Under the pieces are notes generated by a model. That model was not told the DNA's origin, did not search any database, and was given only the letters and a program-made list of their open reading frames with translations. Of a DNA stretch of 64,000 nucleotides, positions 1 through 7,938 are shown one piece after another. The position numbers and the translations under genes are program-made. Origin of the DNA: Candidatus Nitrosymbiomonas proteolyticus (GTDB lineage Bacteria; Armatimonadota; Fimbriimonadia; Fimbriimonadales; Fimbriimonadaceae); contig AP021858.1 in the NCBI GenBank assembly GCA_017347465.1, positions 2,684,472 to 2,748,471 of the forward strand. Reading direction: 5' to 3'. The first letter of the stretch is position 1, and each line of letters begins with the position of its first letter.

Positions 1-304
1 TCGCCCCAGCTTCGAGGCAGGCGTCGACGACGCTTCGCACCGCTGCCAAGGAGCCGTGTACGGAGAACTCCACGGCCGGCTCGCCAGTGAACCCTCGTCC
101 GCCCTCGAAAACCAGCGCCAGGCCCTCGTCCCTTTGCGCGATGAGACCGTAATAGGCGCGGTGCGAAACGGGTCGATCCGGCCAAGGGGCGAACACCTGA
201 GCCGCAACTTCCCATGCGGAGGCTCCCGAAAGGCGAACTACAGCCACCGGGGCGGGACCCGCGCCGGTGATCGGAGCGACGATGGTGTCGGAGAGCCTTC
301 GCAT
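1..304 (-). CDS. mnmE: tRNA modification GTPase MnmE, N-terminal part (cut by window edge)
   Basis: MnmE with MnmG installs the carboxymethylaminomethyl/aminomethyl group on U34 of tRNAs. Only the first 101 codons are present. They give the folate-binding TrmE N-terminal domain: DTIVAPITGAGPAPVAVVRLSG at residues 6-27 matches the family's DTI-A-T-G-VVR-SG start, and FTGEPAVEFSVHGS near residue 75 matches the conserved FTGEDxxExHxHG segment. The GTPase domain lies outside the window. The ATG at 304 sits head to head with the MFS gene on the other strand. The open frame was read by hand from the reverse complement with no stop. Confidence 0.88.
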   Translation of the reverse strand, partial: MRRLSDTIVAPITGAGPAPVAVVRLSGASAWEVAAQVFAPWPDRPVSHRAYYGLIAQRDEGLALVFEGGRGFTGEPAVEFSVHGSLAAVRSVVDACLEAGA

Positions 305-371
305 GCGCTCTTTATTGTGCCTTTTGGCGGTCCGCAAGGATACGGCCTATGCGCTGGGGAATCCTTATCGG

Positions 372-1613
372 GTGACACCGCCACGCAACCCCTGGTATTT
401 CGGGCTTTCGGCCTTCTGGTTTGCGACCAGTTTCAAGTGGTTCATCCTGTTCTTCCTCGTTCCGAGCCTGGTGGAGCAGATCGTTCCTGGAGGCGAAAAG
501 GGCACGTACTGGGGAATGATCGTCTGGATCGGCGCGACGGAAGCGATGGTCGGTCCGGCGCTCATGGGGTGGCTGAGCGATCGCACGACCTCCCGGTGGG
601 GGCGACGGCGGCCCTATCTTGCGGTGGGCGCGGGGATGACCGCAATCGCGATGCTTGTGATGTCCGAGGCGGGTTCCGTCGCCGCATTCGCGATCGGGTA
701 CCTGTTGGTTCAGATCTCGGACGACGTGGGGACCGGTCCCTACAGTTCGGCGATCCCGGAACTCGTTCCATTGGAAAAGCGGGGGCGAGCCTCAGGTTCG
801 ATGGCGCTCCTTCAGCTTACGGGGCAGTTGGCTGCGGTTGGCTTCGGCTTGGCCTTGAAATCGAGCCCCCAGTGGATATTTGGGAGCATCGCCCTCGTGA
901 ACCTTGCTTGCGCCGCGGTCTCGATCCACTCGATTCGCAAGCTTGAGAGCGCCGCGCCGGAGGTTCAGCGCCCGAAGATCGCGCCCTCGTTCGCTTCCCT
1001 ATGGTCGCCTCTCAAAGACAGGGACTTTCGCTGGGCTTGGGGGACGAGGTTTTTGAACGCGCTGGGATTCTATATCGTTCTGAACTACCTCGTCTTCTAC
1101 CTCTCCGACGTGGTGAAGGTGTTTGAGGTGGGTCCGCTGAAGCTGGGTTCGAGTTTCGAGGCCGCGATCGTCCTGGCTTCGGTTTTGGCGCTTTCGGGCG
1201 CGTTTGCAGCGGTCGTGGGGGGAAAGCGCGCCGATCGGATCGGCCGGAAAAGGGTCGTCGTGATCGCCGGCTGGACGATGTTCGTACCGCTGATCGTGTT
1301 TTGTTTCACCTCCAGCTACGCCGTGCTGTTCCCGCTGGCGGTCATGTTCGGGGTCGGTTATGGGTCGTACCTTTCGGCGGATTGGGCGCTCGTTTCCGAC
1401 GTCTTGCCCGACCCCGATAATCCCGCGCGAGACATGGGCGTTTGGCAAATGGGCGTGGCCGCTCCCCAACTCCTTAGCGGGCTGATGGGGTGGGTGATCG
1501 ACCAAATCAATCATCAGTCTGCCGGCCAAGGCTACCGAGTGGCGTTTCTGTTTGCGGGCGTCGCCACGCTGCTGGGCAGCTTGTTGGTGACGAAAATCAA
1601 AGGCTCCACGTAG
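372..1613 (+). CDS. MFS transporter, GPH/MelB-like (sugar-cation symporter type)
   Basis: Inner-membrane carrier with about 12 hydrophobic segments. The loop SDRTTSRWGRRRPYLAVGA after the second/third segment is the MFS signature as found in the glycoside-pentoside-hexuronide and sucrose carriers, and NPWYFGLSAFWFATSFKWF is a typical start of this group. I chose the GTG at 372 because the family homology begins there. In-frame ATGs at 267 and 303 would add residues unlike the family and would overlap the divergent mnmE. A second GGKRADRIGRKRVVV loop begins the C-terminal half. The substrate cannot be read from sequence. Confidence 0.8.
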   Translation: MTPPRNPWYFGLSAFWFATSFKWFILFFLVPSLVEQIVPGGEKGTYWGMIVWIGATEAMVGPALMGWLSDRTTSRWGRRRPYLAVGAGMTAIAMLVMSEAGSVAAFAIGYLLVQISDDVGTGPYSSAIPELVPLEKRGRASGSMALLQLTGQLAAVGFGLALKSSPQWIFGSIALVNLACAAVSIHSIRKLESAAPEVQRPKIAPSFASLWSPLKDRDFRWAWGTRFLNALGFYIVLNYLVFYLSDVVKVFEVGPLKLGSSFEAAIVLASVLALSGAFAAVVGGKRADRIGRKRVVVIAGWTMFVPLIVFCFTSSYAVLFPLAVMFGVGYGSYLSADWALVSDVLPDPDNPARDMGVWQMGVAAPQLLSGLMGWVIDQINHQSAGQGYRVAFLFAGVATLLGSLLVTKIKGST

Positions 1614-1636
1614 GCTTCAACCTGCCAACGCGGTGG

Positions 1637-1666
1637 TTGACATAGTAGACATATATTGCCTACTCT
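1637..1666 (+). promoter_or_regulatory. Candidate promoter/operator of the capsid operon
   Basis: A perfect -35 hexamer TTGACA (1637-1642) is followed after 18 bases by a weak -10 (TACTCT, 1661-1666). Overlapping it are a direct repeat GACATA-GTA-GACATA (1639-1653) and an inverted repeat AGTAG (1644-1648)/CTACT (1660-1664). Such repeats across a promoter suggest a repressor or activator site. A strong ribosome binding site AAGGAGGTGA follows at 1683-1692. Inference from sequence only. Confidence 0.45.
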
Positions 1667-1694
1667 CACGTTGCATCTCATCAAGGAGGTGAGC

Positions 1695-2633
1695 GTGAAC
1701 CCAGAAAACGAATACTCACAACACAGCGCGGGCGAAATCGAGCGGCTGCTCGCCGAGGCGGGTCCGGGGTATCGGGGGCGAAGAGTTTCGCTCTCGGACC
1801 CTCGACGGAAGGCCCTTGCCGAGGCGGCACGGAGCGCTGGAATCGCCGCGCCCCAATACCTTGAACAGGCCACGCGGTGGATCGACCGGCCCGCAAAGCT
1901 CTTCGAGGCTGGCAGCTACCCCGACAAGGGCGTCGAAATCACGGACGAGCACCTCAAGGCCCTCGCCGAGAGGTTCGACCTGCCCGTTCCCGTACTGATC
2001 GAGCACTCCAACAGCCCGTTGCACATGGGCTACTTGACTCAAGTCGAGGCTCGCGGTTCGGAGCTTCATGGCACGGTCTCGCTGACGGAAGAGGCGAACC
2101 GGCTCATCGAGAGTTCCGGCGCAAGGTCGCTCTCTCTCGGTTTGGCGAGCGATCTTTCGGAGATTCGGGAGGTCAGCATCGTCTCCAACCCGCGAGTCGC
2201 CTCGGCGCAGCTCTTTTCGGGCTCGATTGAGTTCAGCGGCGCTTTGATCGGCGGTGACGAGCGCGGCGACGACCCCGTTTGGCGGAGCAAGTTCGAAGCG
2301 TTGGAGCGTTCGATGCGCCTTGCGGGCGCCGAGCAGCAAGTCCAGCAGTTCGTGCGCGAGGGCAAGCTCACGCCGGCGCAAGTGGAGTTCGCCTGCGCGC
2401 TGCTGGAGTGCGAACAGACCCTCGACTTCGGGGAGGAAAAGCGGCCGGTTCGAACTCTCTTACTCGCGCTCATCGAGCGCCAACCGCCGCTCAAGCTGTT
2501 CGGCGAACTTGCCCCGGAGGGCGAGCCCTCGGGCCGAGCACCCGAACTCGGACCCGACGAGGCTGCGTTCTACCGGCGCTACTTCCCCACTCTCGATCTC
2601 GACGAAATCGCCGCGAGGCGAAATCGGCAATGA
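1695..2633 (+). CDS. Phage capsid maturation protease with C-terminal scaffold (Mu gpI-like)
   Basis: Serine-type prohead protease that would cleave head proteins during capsid assembly. Residues about 60-195 carry the recognisable part: KLFEAGSYPDKGVEITDEHL, then PVPVLIEHSNSPLHMGYLT with the candidate catalytic His, and SSGARSLSLGL with the candidate Ser, followed by EVSIVSNPRVASAQLF, a pattern seen in Mu I-type and related capsid proteases. The C-terminal 110 residues are charged and helical, as expected of a fused scaffold. The GTG at 1695 is preferred over the ATG at 1656 because AAGGAGGTGA lies just upstream. First gene of the capsid operon. Confidence 0.8.
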   Translation: MNPENEYSQHSAGEIERLLAEAGPGYRGRRVSLSDPRRKALAEAARSAGIAAPQYLEQATRWIDRPAKLFEAGSYPDKGVEITDEHLKALAERFDLPVPVLIEHSNSPLHMGYLTQVEARGSELHGTVSLTEEANRLIESSGARSLSLGLASDLSEIREVSIVSNPRVASAQLFSGSIEFSGALIGGDERGDDPVWRSKFEALERSMRLAGAEQQVQQFVREGKLTPAQVEFACALLECEQTLDFGEEKRPVRTLLLALIERQPPLKLFGELAPEGEPSGRAPELGPDEAAFYRRYFPTLDLDEIAARRNRQ

Positions 2634-2666
2634 CCTACCCATTCTCAACCCCTTAGGAGGCCCTTC

Positions 2667-3107
2667 TTGGCAGCACTCAGTCAACCTTACGAAACCTTCG
2701 AAAAGCCCGGCCTGGTGGTCAGCTACAAGCTGTCCAACATCAAGGCCTACAAGGGCGCCCTTTGCGCCATCGACAGCAACGGCTATCTGGTGGTGCTCGA
2801 CCATGCTACGGCCAACCTCAAGTTCGCGGGCGTGGCCAACGAGACCGCCGATAACTCCGGCGGGTCAGCGGGCGACAAGTCGCTCAACCTGACGAAAACC
2901 GGATCGTTCGTTTTCAAGGCCGCGACGGGATTCTCGCCGAGTCAGGCGGACTTGGGCAAGGAGGTGTACGCGAACACCGATTGGGAGGTTCAGACCTCGA
3001 CCGGAGGCCTCACGAACACCTATAAGGTCGGCACGATCGTCGGCATCGAGACCACCTCGACGGGAGCTTCCGGCGTCCGCGTGCGGATCGACAACTACAC
3101 CCAGTAA
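2667..3107 (+). CDS. Capsid decoration / cement-like protein
   Basis: A 146-residue protein between the capsid protease and the major capsid protein, the usual place for a decoration or head-stabilising protein. It is beta-rich and small-residue-rich, with AYKGALCAIDSNGYLVVLD near the start and VGTIVGIETT near the end, resembling the compact beta folds of DUF2190-type cement proteins. The start is TTG at 2667, with AGGAGG six bases upstream. The function comes mainly from position; the family match is tentative. Confidence 0.6.
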   Translation: MAALSQPYETFEKPGLVVSYKLSNIKAYKGALCAIDSNGYLVVLDHATANLKFAGVANETADNSGGSAGDKSLNLTKTGSFVFKAATGFSPSQADLGKEVYANTDWEVQTSTGGLTNTYKVGTIVGIETTSTGASGVRVRIDNYTQ

Positions 3108-3176
3108 CTCGGGCCCCGGACGTCGTGAAGAGGCGTCCCCTGGCACGACCTACGCATTCAAATAGGAGGATTCTCT

Positions 3177-4112
3177 ATGGCTCTTACCCCGAGCGACATT
3201 CCCGACCTGTTGCTACCCGGCTTGAAGGCCGAGTTCGCGCAGGCTTACAAGAACGAAGTGGACCACAGCCCCGCCGAGCGGATTGCGACCACGATCCAGA
3301 CGACATTACCGATTCAGAAGTACGCCTGGCTAGGAACGGTCCCGCCGATGCGAGAGTTCGTCGACGAGCGACGCCCTTCGGGTCTCGCCGCCAACGCCGT
3401 GACCATCGAGGACAAGACGTTCGAGTCCACCATCGCCGTCGAGAGGAAGGCGATCGAGGACGATCAACTCGACCTGATCCGATTGCGCATCCGCGACATG
3501 GCGTTCCGCGTCTCCATGCACCGCCATCAGATGATCGTACAGGCGCTCTCCGACGGGTTCGCGCAGAACGGATACGACGGCGTGAGTTTCTTCAACACGG
3601 CTCACCCGGCGGGAACTGGCACACACCCAAACCGCACGACCAAGGCGCTCGACGAGGCGGCTTTGGCGGAGGCGATCTCGACGATGATGGTCGTCCCGGA
3701 CGAACACGGCACACCCCTCGGGATCGCCCCGGACACGCTCTTGGTCGGGCCGAAACTGCAATGGACCGCGCTCGAGCTCGTCGAAAGCCCGGTGGTGGTG
3801 TACAAGGGCAACGACAGCGACACCGCTCCGTCGACTCCGTACTCGAACGCCTTTCAGGGCAGGCTCCGCGTCGTAGTCAGCCCGTTCCTGACCGGCACGA
3901 GCGACGACTACTGGTTCCTGCTGGACACTCAGCGCCCGATCCGGTCGGTGATTCTGCAGCAACGTAGCGACGTTCCGGTGGAGTTCGGCGCGCTCGACAA
4001 CACAAGCGGCAGCGAGAGCGCGTTCATGCGGGATCGGTTCTACTACGGCGTCCGGGCTCGCTACAACGTAGGCTATGGGCTCTGGCAGACGGCTTACGGA
4101 GCGATCCTGTGA
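3177..4112 (+). CDS. Major capsid protein (Mu gpT-like)
   Basis: Forms the icosahedral shell. At 311 residues it is the usual size for the Mu gpT family. Family-like stretches are LLPGLKAEFAQAYKNEVD (12-29), YAWLGTVPPMREFVDERR (45-62), TFESTIAVERKAIEDDQLDL (80-99), and YDGVSFFNTAHP (about 125-136). The C-terminus FYYGVRARYNVGYGLWQTAYGA is also typical. TAGGAGGATTCTCT precedes the ATG. The next gene overlaps its stop by a GTGA junction, so translation is coupled. Confident in family; whether it still builds particles is unknown. Confidence 0.88.
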   Translation: MALTPSDIPDLLLPGLKAEFAQAYKNEVDHSPAERIATTIQTTLPIQKYAWLGTVPPMREFVDERRPSGLAANAVTIEDKTFESTIAVERKAIEDDQLDLIRLRIRDMAFRVSMHRHQMIVQALSDGFAQNGYDGVSFFNTAHPAGTGTHPNRTTKALDEAALAEAISTMMVVPDEHGTPLGIAPDTLLVGPKLQWTALELVESPVVVYKGNDSDTAPSTPYSNAFQGRLRVVVSPFLTGTSDDYWFLLDTQRPIRSVILQQRSDVPVEFGALDNTSGSESAFMRDRFYYGVRARYNVGYGLWQTAYGAIL

Positions 4113-4369
4113 ACTGGACCGAGATCGCTCTGATCGCTTCGCTCTTGGGGCTGGGCGGAGTCGCCGGGGCCTTGATCTCGACGGTTTCGAGCGCAGCTCG
4201 GGTGTTGGATTCGTACGAAAACCTCTCCTCGACTTTCCGAAACTATCTCTCGGAGAACCGGGACCCAGGAGTCGGTCCTCTCGCCGTCGCTCTGAACGAG
4301 TTCGAGAACGAGGTCTCTGCGTTCCGGCTGGCGCTGAACCGGCTCAAGAAGGTGCTTCGAATCCGATGA
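4109..4369 (+). CDS. Small membrane/coiled-coil protein of the capsid operon (unknown)
   Basis: An 86-residue protein starting with GTG inside the stop of the capsid gene. Residues 5-30 (EIALIASLLGLGGVAGALIS and following) form one membrane helix. The rest is polar and probably helical, ending in basic KKVLRIR. No family recognised. A single N-terminal helix plus a coiled coil could be a holin-like or membrane-anchoring protein, but it lies inside the head cluster rather than beside lysis genes. Confidence 0.6.
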   Translation: MNWTEIALIASLLGLGGVAGALISTVSSAARVLDSYENLSSTFRNYLSENRDPGVGPLAVALNEFENEVSAFRLALNRLKKVLRIR

Positions 4370-4623
4370 GCCCGAGCGCCGAACTGCTAGCGCTCGTTGG
4401 CAGCTTCTTGGCGACTGCCTTCGGTCTGGTGCGGCTGGCGCTTTCCGCGCACCGCGCCATGACCGAACGGTTCGTTGACTTCCTCGAAAGCTCTTTGCGG
4501 AGGCAAGAGGAGGTCAACACGCACTTCGAAGCGGCCATCGAGCAACTTACGGAGAACGTCCGCGAGAACTCGACTCTCTTGGGGAGGGTCGCCGAAAGGC
4601 TCAACGTTGGAGGTCAATCATGA
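4366..4623 (+). CDS. Second small membrane/coiled-coil protein of the capsid operon (unknown)
   Basis: An 85-residue protein coupled by ATGA to the gene before and after it. Residues 5-27 (AELLALVGSFLATAFGLVRL and following) form a membrane helix. Residues 35-80 look like an amphipathic coiled coil. It has the same layout as the preceding protein, so the two may be a duplicated pair or a two-part complex. No known family recognised. The tight coupling on both sides argues that it is a real gene although it is short. Confidence 0.6.
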   Translation: MSPSAELLALVGSFLATAFGLVRLALSAHRAMTERFVDFLESSLRRQEEVNTHFEAAIEQLTENVRENSTLLGRVAERLNVGGQS

Positions 4624-5042
4624 GTCTCAGCGTCACATCGTCCCGGGTCAAGGAGAAGTGCGGGATCACGGTGTCGGACTATGACGCCACGATCTCGAAC
4701 CTCATTGGCGAGATCACGCCGGTCGTGGAGTTTGCGATTCGGGGAGAGCACCTCGCGGACACGGGTAACACGGGCCTACAAGCCACGCTGAAGCTAGGTC
4801 TAACGGAGGTGATCTGCGGGGAGCTCCTCGAACAGATCGCTCGCGAGCCAGGCGCCTTGGAATCGGTCAGCATCGGCGATCTTGCGCTTTCCCCGCCTCC
4901 GCCCCAAGTTTGGAGCACCTTGGCGGGGCTCAAGCGTCAGGGCTGGGCGCGGTTGAGGCCCTTTCTGAAGCCCGACGTCGCAGGCGTCCTCGCGACCGTC
5001 CTTACGGGCGGATCGAAGATTCCGGAGGAAAGCGGGTTATGA
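4620..5042 (+). CDS. Head-tail connector-like protein
   Basis: A 140-residue protein. Its N-terminal 60 residues (VKEKCGITVSDYDATISNLI, then EITPVVEFAIRGEHLAD) resemble the helical start of gp6-type and DUF1320-like connectors, in which VKxxLxIxxxDxDxxIxxLI is a common pattern. These proteins sit on the portal ring after DNA packaging. It follows the capsid gene at the place where Mu-like phages carry gp36. ATGA overlaps on both ends. Assignment rests on pattern and gene order. Confidence 0.55.
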   Translation: MSLSVTSSRVKEKCGITVSDYDATISNLIGEITPVVEFAIRGEHLADTGNTGLQATLKLGLTEVICGELLEQIAREPGALESVSIGDLALSPPPPQVWSTLAGLKRQGWARLRPFLKPDVAGVLATVLTGGSKIPEESGL

Positions 5043-5341
5043 CGCCTCTTCAGCGAAGGTTCAAGTACGTGATCGAACGCTTGGGTGACCCTTTCGAGGT
5101 GGACGCTCAGCAGCGAATGGGGGTGTTTGCCGTGCTCGCCGGCGCCAAGGCTTCGGATTTGCTAACGGCGGCCGAGCAACAGGGCGCAGCGATGCCGATG
5201 TACCTCGCTTACGTGCCCTTTGACGACACGACGGCCCTCTCCGAGACGGTCGCATGGAATGGGCGGTCGCTGGCCGTTGCCAAGGCGATCGACTGCTCGT
5301 TTCAAGGCGCGACGATCGTGCGAATTCTCGCGCTCACCTAG
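5039..5341 (+). CDS. Small neck/head-closure-like protein, last gene of the capsid operon
   Basis: A 100-residue basic-start protein (MTPLQRRFKYVIERLGDPFE) beginning at the ATG that overlaps the previous stop, with GGAGGAAAG just upstream. The middle and end are beta-rich with no membrane helix or signal peptide. Size and position fit a head-closure or tail-terminator protein. An upstream in-frame start at 4910 would overlap the connector gene extensively and is not preferred. No tail gene follows. Family not recognised with certainty. Confidence 0.5.
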   Translation: MTPLQRRFKYVIERLGDPFEVDAQQRMGVFAVLAGAKASDLLTAAEQQGAAMPMYLAYVPFDDTTALSETVAWNGRSLAVAKAIDCSFQGATIVRILALT

Positions 5342-5528
5342 GCTCCCAGCATTTTGGCCTGTTGGGGGAACCTACTTAATGCGGAAAGCCGTCAATTAGA
5401 AGGCGTGGCTGCGGCTAAGACCAGATTGAAACGCCCAGACAACGCATCCCCCTCAGGCGAGGCCTGAAAACAGGAGTCCGCGGGAAGGCTCCCCGATTTG
5501 TCCAAGGAAAGGGTTGAAGGGAATCAGT

Positions 5529-7007
5529 TTGAAAGTCCTTTTCGTGTCCGCTGAAGTCGCTCCGTTCGCAAAGGTCGGGGGCCTGGCGGATGTCATTGGT
5601 TCCCTTCCCAAAGCCCTTGCCGAGATGGGCCATGAGGTTCGAGTGATCATGCCCGCGTATGGGATGATCGAGGAACAGCACGCGCTCGAAGTCGTCCCGG
5701 TTAACGGGACCTTTGAAGTGGGCACGGGCTCGCTGTGGAACCGCAGGGCGTATCTTAAGCGAACTCAGTTCGGCAAGGTCGAAATCTGGTTCGTCGGGGG
5801 CCACGAACGGTTTGCTGCCGCGCGTTCCAGTGAGACGGTGTATCAGTCGGGCTTCGAACAGTACGTGTTTTTCGCCAAGGCCGTACTGGAAGCGTGCGCC
5901 GGACAGGATTGGATTCCCGATATCGTTCACGCCAACGACTGGCATACGGGCCTGGTGCCCGTGCTCATGGAGGAAGATGGGAGCCGAGTTTGGGAGCGAA
6001 CGGCCCGCGCGTTTACGATCCATAACCTTGCGTACCAAGGGATCTTCGGGATCGACGTACTGGATTACGCGGGGCTTGATCACTCGCTGTTCAGGTTCGA
6101 CAAGCTCGAAACGTTCGGCGCGTTCAACTTCCTCAAGGCCGGATGCGTGTATTCGGACCAAGTCAACACGGTCAGCGAACGCTACTCGCGCGAGATCGAA
6201 ACTCCGGAGTTTGGCTGCGGGTTGTGGGGTCTGATGCGGCATCTTCGGGCTACAGGGCGGTTTCAGGGCATCCTGAACGGGATCGACACCGACGAGTTCA
6301 ACCCCGCGACCGATCCTCGCATCGCCGCCAACTTCGACGCCCACCACCCAGCAGGCAAGTCGATCTGTCGCAGCGACCTCATGCGCGAGATTCAACTCGA
6401 ACCGATAGAGTCGACTCCGCTGCTTGTGGCGGTCAGCAGGCTGAGCGAGCAAAAGGGCATGGACTTGATCCTGAGCGCCTTGGAACGGCTCGTCGCCTTG
6501 CCCACTCAGATTTTCATTCAGGGAATCGGCGATCCGTGGCTGGCGGACCGGTTCGATGAGGCGGCACAGAAGTACCCGAAGCACTTTCGCTTTGTGGAGA
6601 GGTTCGATATCGAACTCGGGCAACGCGCATACGCGGGAGGGGACATGTTCCTCATGCCGAGTTCCTTCGAGCCTTGTGGCCTCGGCCAGATGATCGCCAT
6701 GCGCTATGGAACCGCGCCGATCGTGCGAAGCACGGGGGGCCTTGCCGATACCGTGATCGACGGGGAATTGGGGTTCGTGTTCGGAGACCGGACGCCCGAA
6801 GGCCTTTTCGACGCCGTAACTCGCGCCCGCGATTCCTATTTGGACCCTTCCAAATGGTATGCCCTGCAGCAGGCTTGCCTTCGGGCGGACTACTCGTGGG
6901 AATCGAGCGCGGTGAGGTACCAGCAGATGTACGAATCAGCGGTGCGGCATCGCCGCGGGACCGCCCCTAGCGAGGGGAGCCCGGCCGCTGGCAATTTCGT
7001 AGGTTGA
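5529..7007 (+). CDS. glgA: Glycogen synthase (ADP-glucose type, GT5)
   Basis: Adds glucose from ADP-glucose to the growing alpha-1,4-glucan. The N-terminus KVLFVSAEVAPFAKVGGLAD has the KVGGL sugar-nucleotide motif at residues 15-19, and the C-terminal lobe has SSFEPCGLGQMIAMRYG followed by STGGLADTV, both typical of GT5. 492 residues is full length. TTG at 5529 is chosen because the family starts M-K-V-L-F-V and AAGGG lies seven bases upstream; TTG at 5514 is the alternative. The 3' end overlaps queG, which converges on it, by 41 bases. Confidence 0.92.
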   Translation: MKVLFVSAEVAPFAKVGGLADVIGSLPKALAEMGHEVRVIMPAYGMIEEQHALEVVPVNGTFEVGTGSLWNRRAYLKRTQFGKVEIWFVGGHERFAAARSSETVYQSGFEQYVFFAKAVLEACAGQDWIPDIVHANDWHTGLVPVLMEEDGSRVWERTARAFTIHNLAYQGIFGIDVLDYAGLDHSLFRFDKLETFGAFNFLKAGCVYSDQVNTVSERYSREIETPEFGCGLWGLMRHLRATGRFQGILNGIDTDEFNPATDPRIAANFDAHHPAGKSICRSDLMREIQLEPIESTPLLVAVSRLSEQKGMDLILSALERLVALPTQIFIQGIGDPWLADRFDEAAQKYPKHFRFVERFDIELGQRAYAGGDMFLMPSSFEPCGLGQMIAMRYGTAPIVRSTGGLADTVIDGELGFVFGDRTPEGLFDAVTRARDSYLDPSKWYALQQACLRADYSWESSAVRYQQMYESAVRHRRGTAPSEGSPAAGNFVG

Positions 7008-7938
7008 TTTCGGCGTTTCGCCGGAGTCCCTCGAAGCCTGCCCTCCTGAGCGCTGAACCCCTCGTCAGCGGGTCCCACTCATCCTCTGAGAGCGTTGCTA
7101 GACGATCCAGCGGAGGCAACTCCGTGCGGCGTAAGAGGTCGGCCGTCTCGGTGGCCTGTGCGCGAAATGGCTGTTGCGGGCGGGGCTGGTTGAAGGGACA
7201 AACCTCCTGGCACGCATCGCAGCCAAAGGTCCAGTCACCGATTCTCTCTTGGAGGCCCGGGTCGATCGGCCCCCGGTGTTCGATGGTGAGGTAGCTCACG
7301 CATCTTCGGGCATCGACCCTCCAGCCGTCCTCGGCGGGGACAATCGCCCCGGTGGGACAAGCGTCGATGCACAGCCTGCACGAGCCACAACCTCCGACGG
7401 CCGGCGCGTCGGGACGAAATCGTTCGGTGAGCAAGAGGAGCCCGATCAAGAACCAGCTTCCCCGTCGACTGTCGATCAGGCAGGTGTTCTTGCCATACCA
7501 GCCTAGGCCCGCGAGCTGGGCGTAATCCCGCTCCAAGATCGGCGCAGAGTCAACGCACACGCGGAAGTTTCCTCCCAACTCCCGAACCGCCCACTCACCC
7601 AATCTCCGAAGCCTGGGCCGGATGATCTTGTGATAATCGCGCCCGAGAGCGTACCGAGCGACGCGCGGATGGCCCGGCCGCTGTTCCGTGGGCTGGTTGT
7701 AGTTCAGTGCGACCGCGAGGATCGATCGCACGCCCGGCAGGAGGTTTTGGGGGCTGTCCTTGAGAGCGCGGTGACGGTCGAGATACGCCATCGTCGCGTG
7801 AAACCCTTGCTGAAGCCACCGAACGTACTCGCTGTAGTGAGGTGGAGGCTGGGCATCGCAGATTCCCGCCGCGTCAAAGCCCTCTTCCAGGGCCCGCAGC
7901 TTCAACCCGTCGCCGTCGTGAGCCCCGCTACAATCCAC
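6967..7938 (-). CDS. queG: Epoxyqueuosine reductase QueG
   Basis: Cobalamin- and iron-sulfur-dependent enzyme of the last step of tRNA queuosine synthesis. The N-terminal half has YLDRHRALKDSPQNLLPGVRS and DSAPILERDYAQLAGLGWYGKNTCLI, both hallmarks of QueG. Two ferredoxin-type clusters follow: CGSCRLCIDACPTGAI and CDACQEVCPFN. The GTG at 7938 overlaps the end of rsmA by 11 bases, so the genes are probably coupled. 323 residues, slightly short at the C-terminus, where some family members carry HEAT repeats. Confidence 0.92.
   Translation of the reverse strand: MDCSGAHDGDGLKLRALEEGFDAAGICDAQPPPHYSEYVRWLQQGFHATMAYLDRHRALKDSPQNLLPGVRSILAVALNYNQPTEQRPGHPRVARYALGRDYHKIIRPRLRRLGEWAVRELGGNFRVCVDSAPILERDYAQLAGLGWYGKNTCLIDSRRGSWFLIGLLLLTERFRPDAPAVGGCGSCRLCIDACPTGAIVPAEDGWRVDARRCVSYLTIEHRGPIDPGLQERIGDWTFGCDACQEVCPFNQPRPQQPFRAQATETADLLRRTELPPLDRLATLSEDEWDPLTRGSALRRAGFEGLRRNAEINLRNCQRPGSPR

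Larger units (their letters stand above)
1637..5341 (+). mobile_element. Isolated phage-capsid operon (GTA-like, domesticated or prophage remnant)
   Basis: Seven consecutive plus-strand genes encode head proteins in the order protease/scaffold, decoration-like, major capsid, two small membrane/coiled-coil proteins, connector-like, neck-like. The last five are translationally coupled by GTGA or ATGA overlaps. The block lies directly between host genes (an MFS carrier and glgA). No terminase, portal, tail, lysis, repressor or integrase gene is in the window, and no flanking direct repeat was noticed. All frames are intact and base composition looks like the neighbours, so old decay seems less likely than retained use. 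The gene-transfer-agent idea is inference. Confidence 0.6.
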
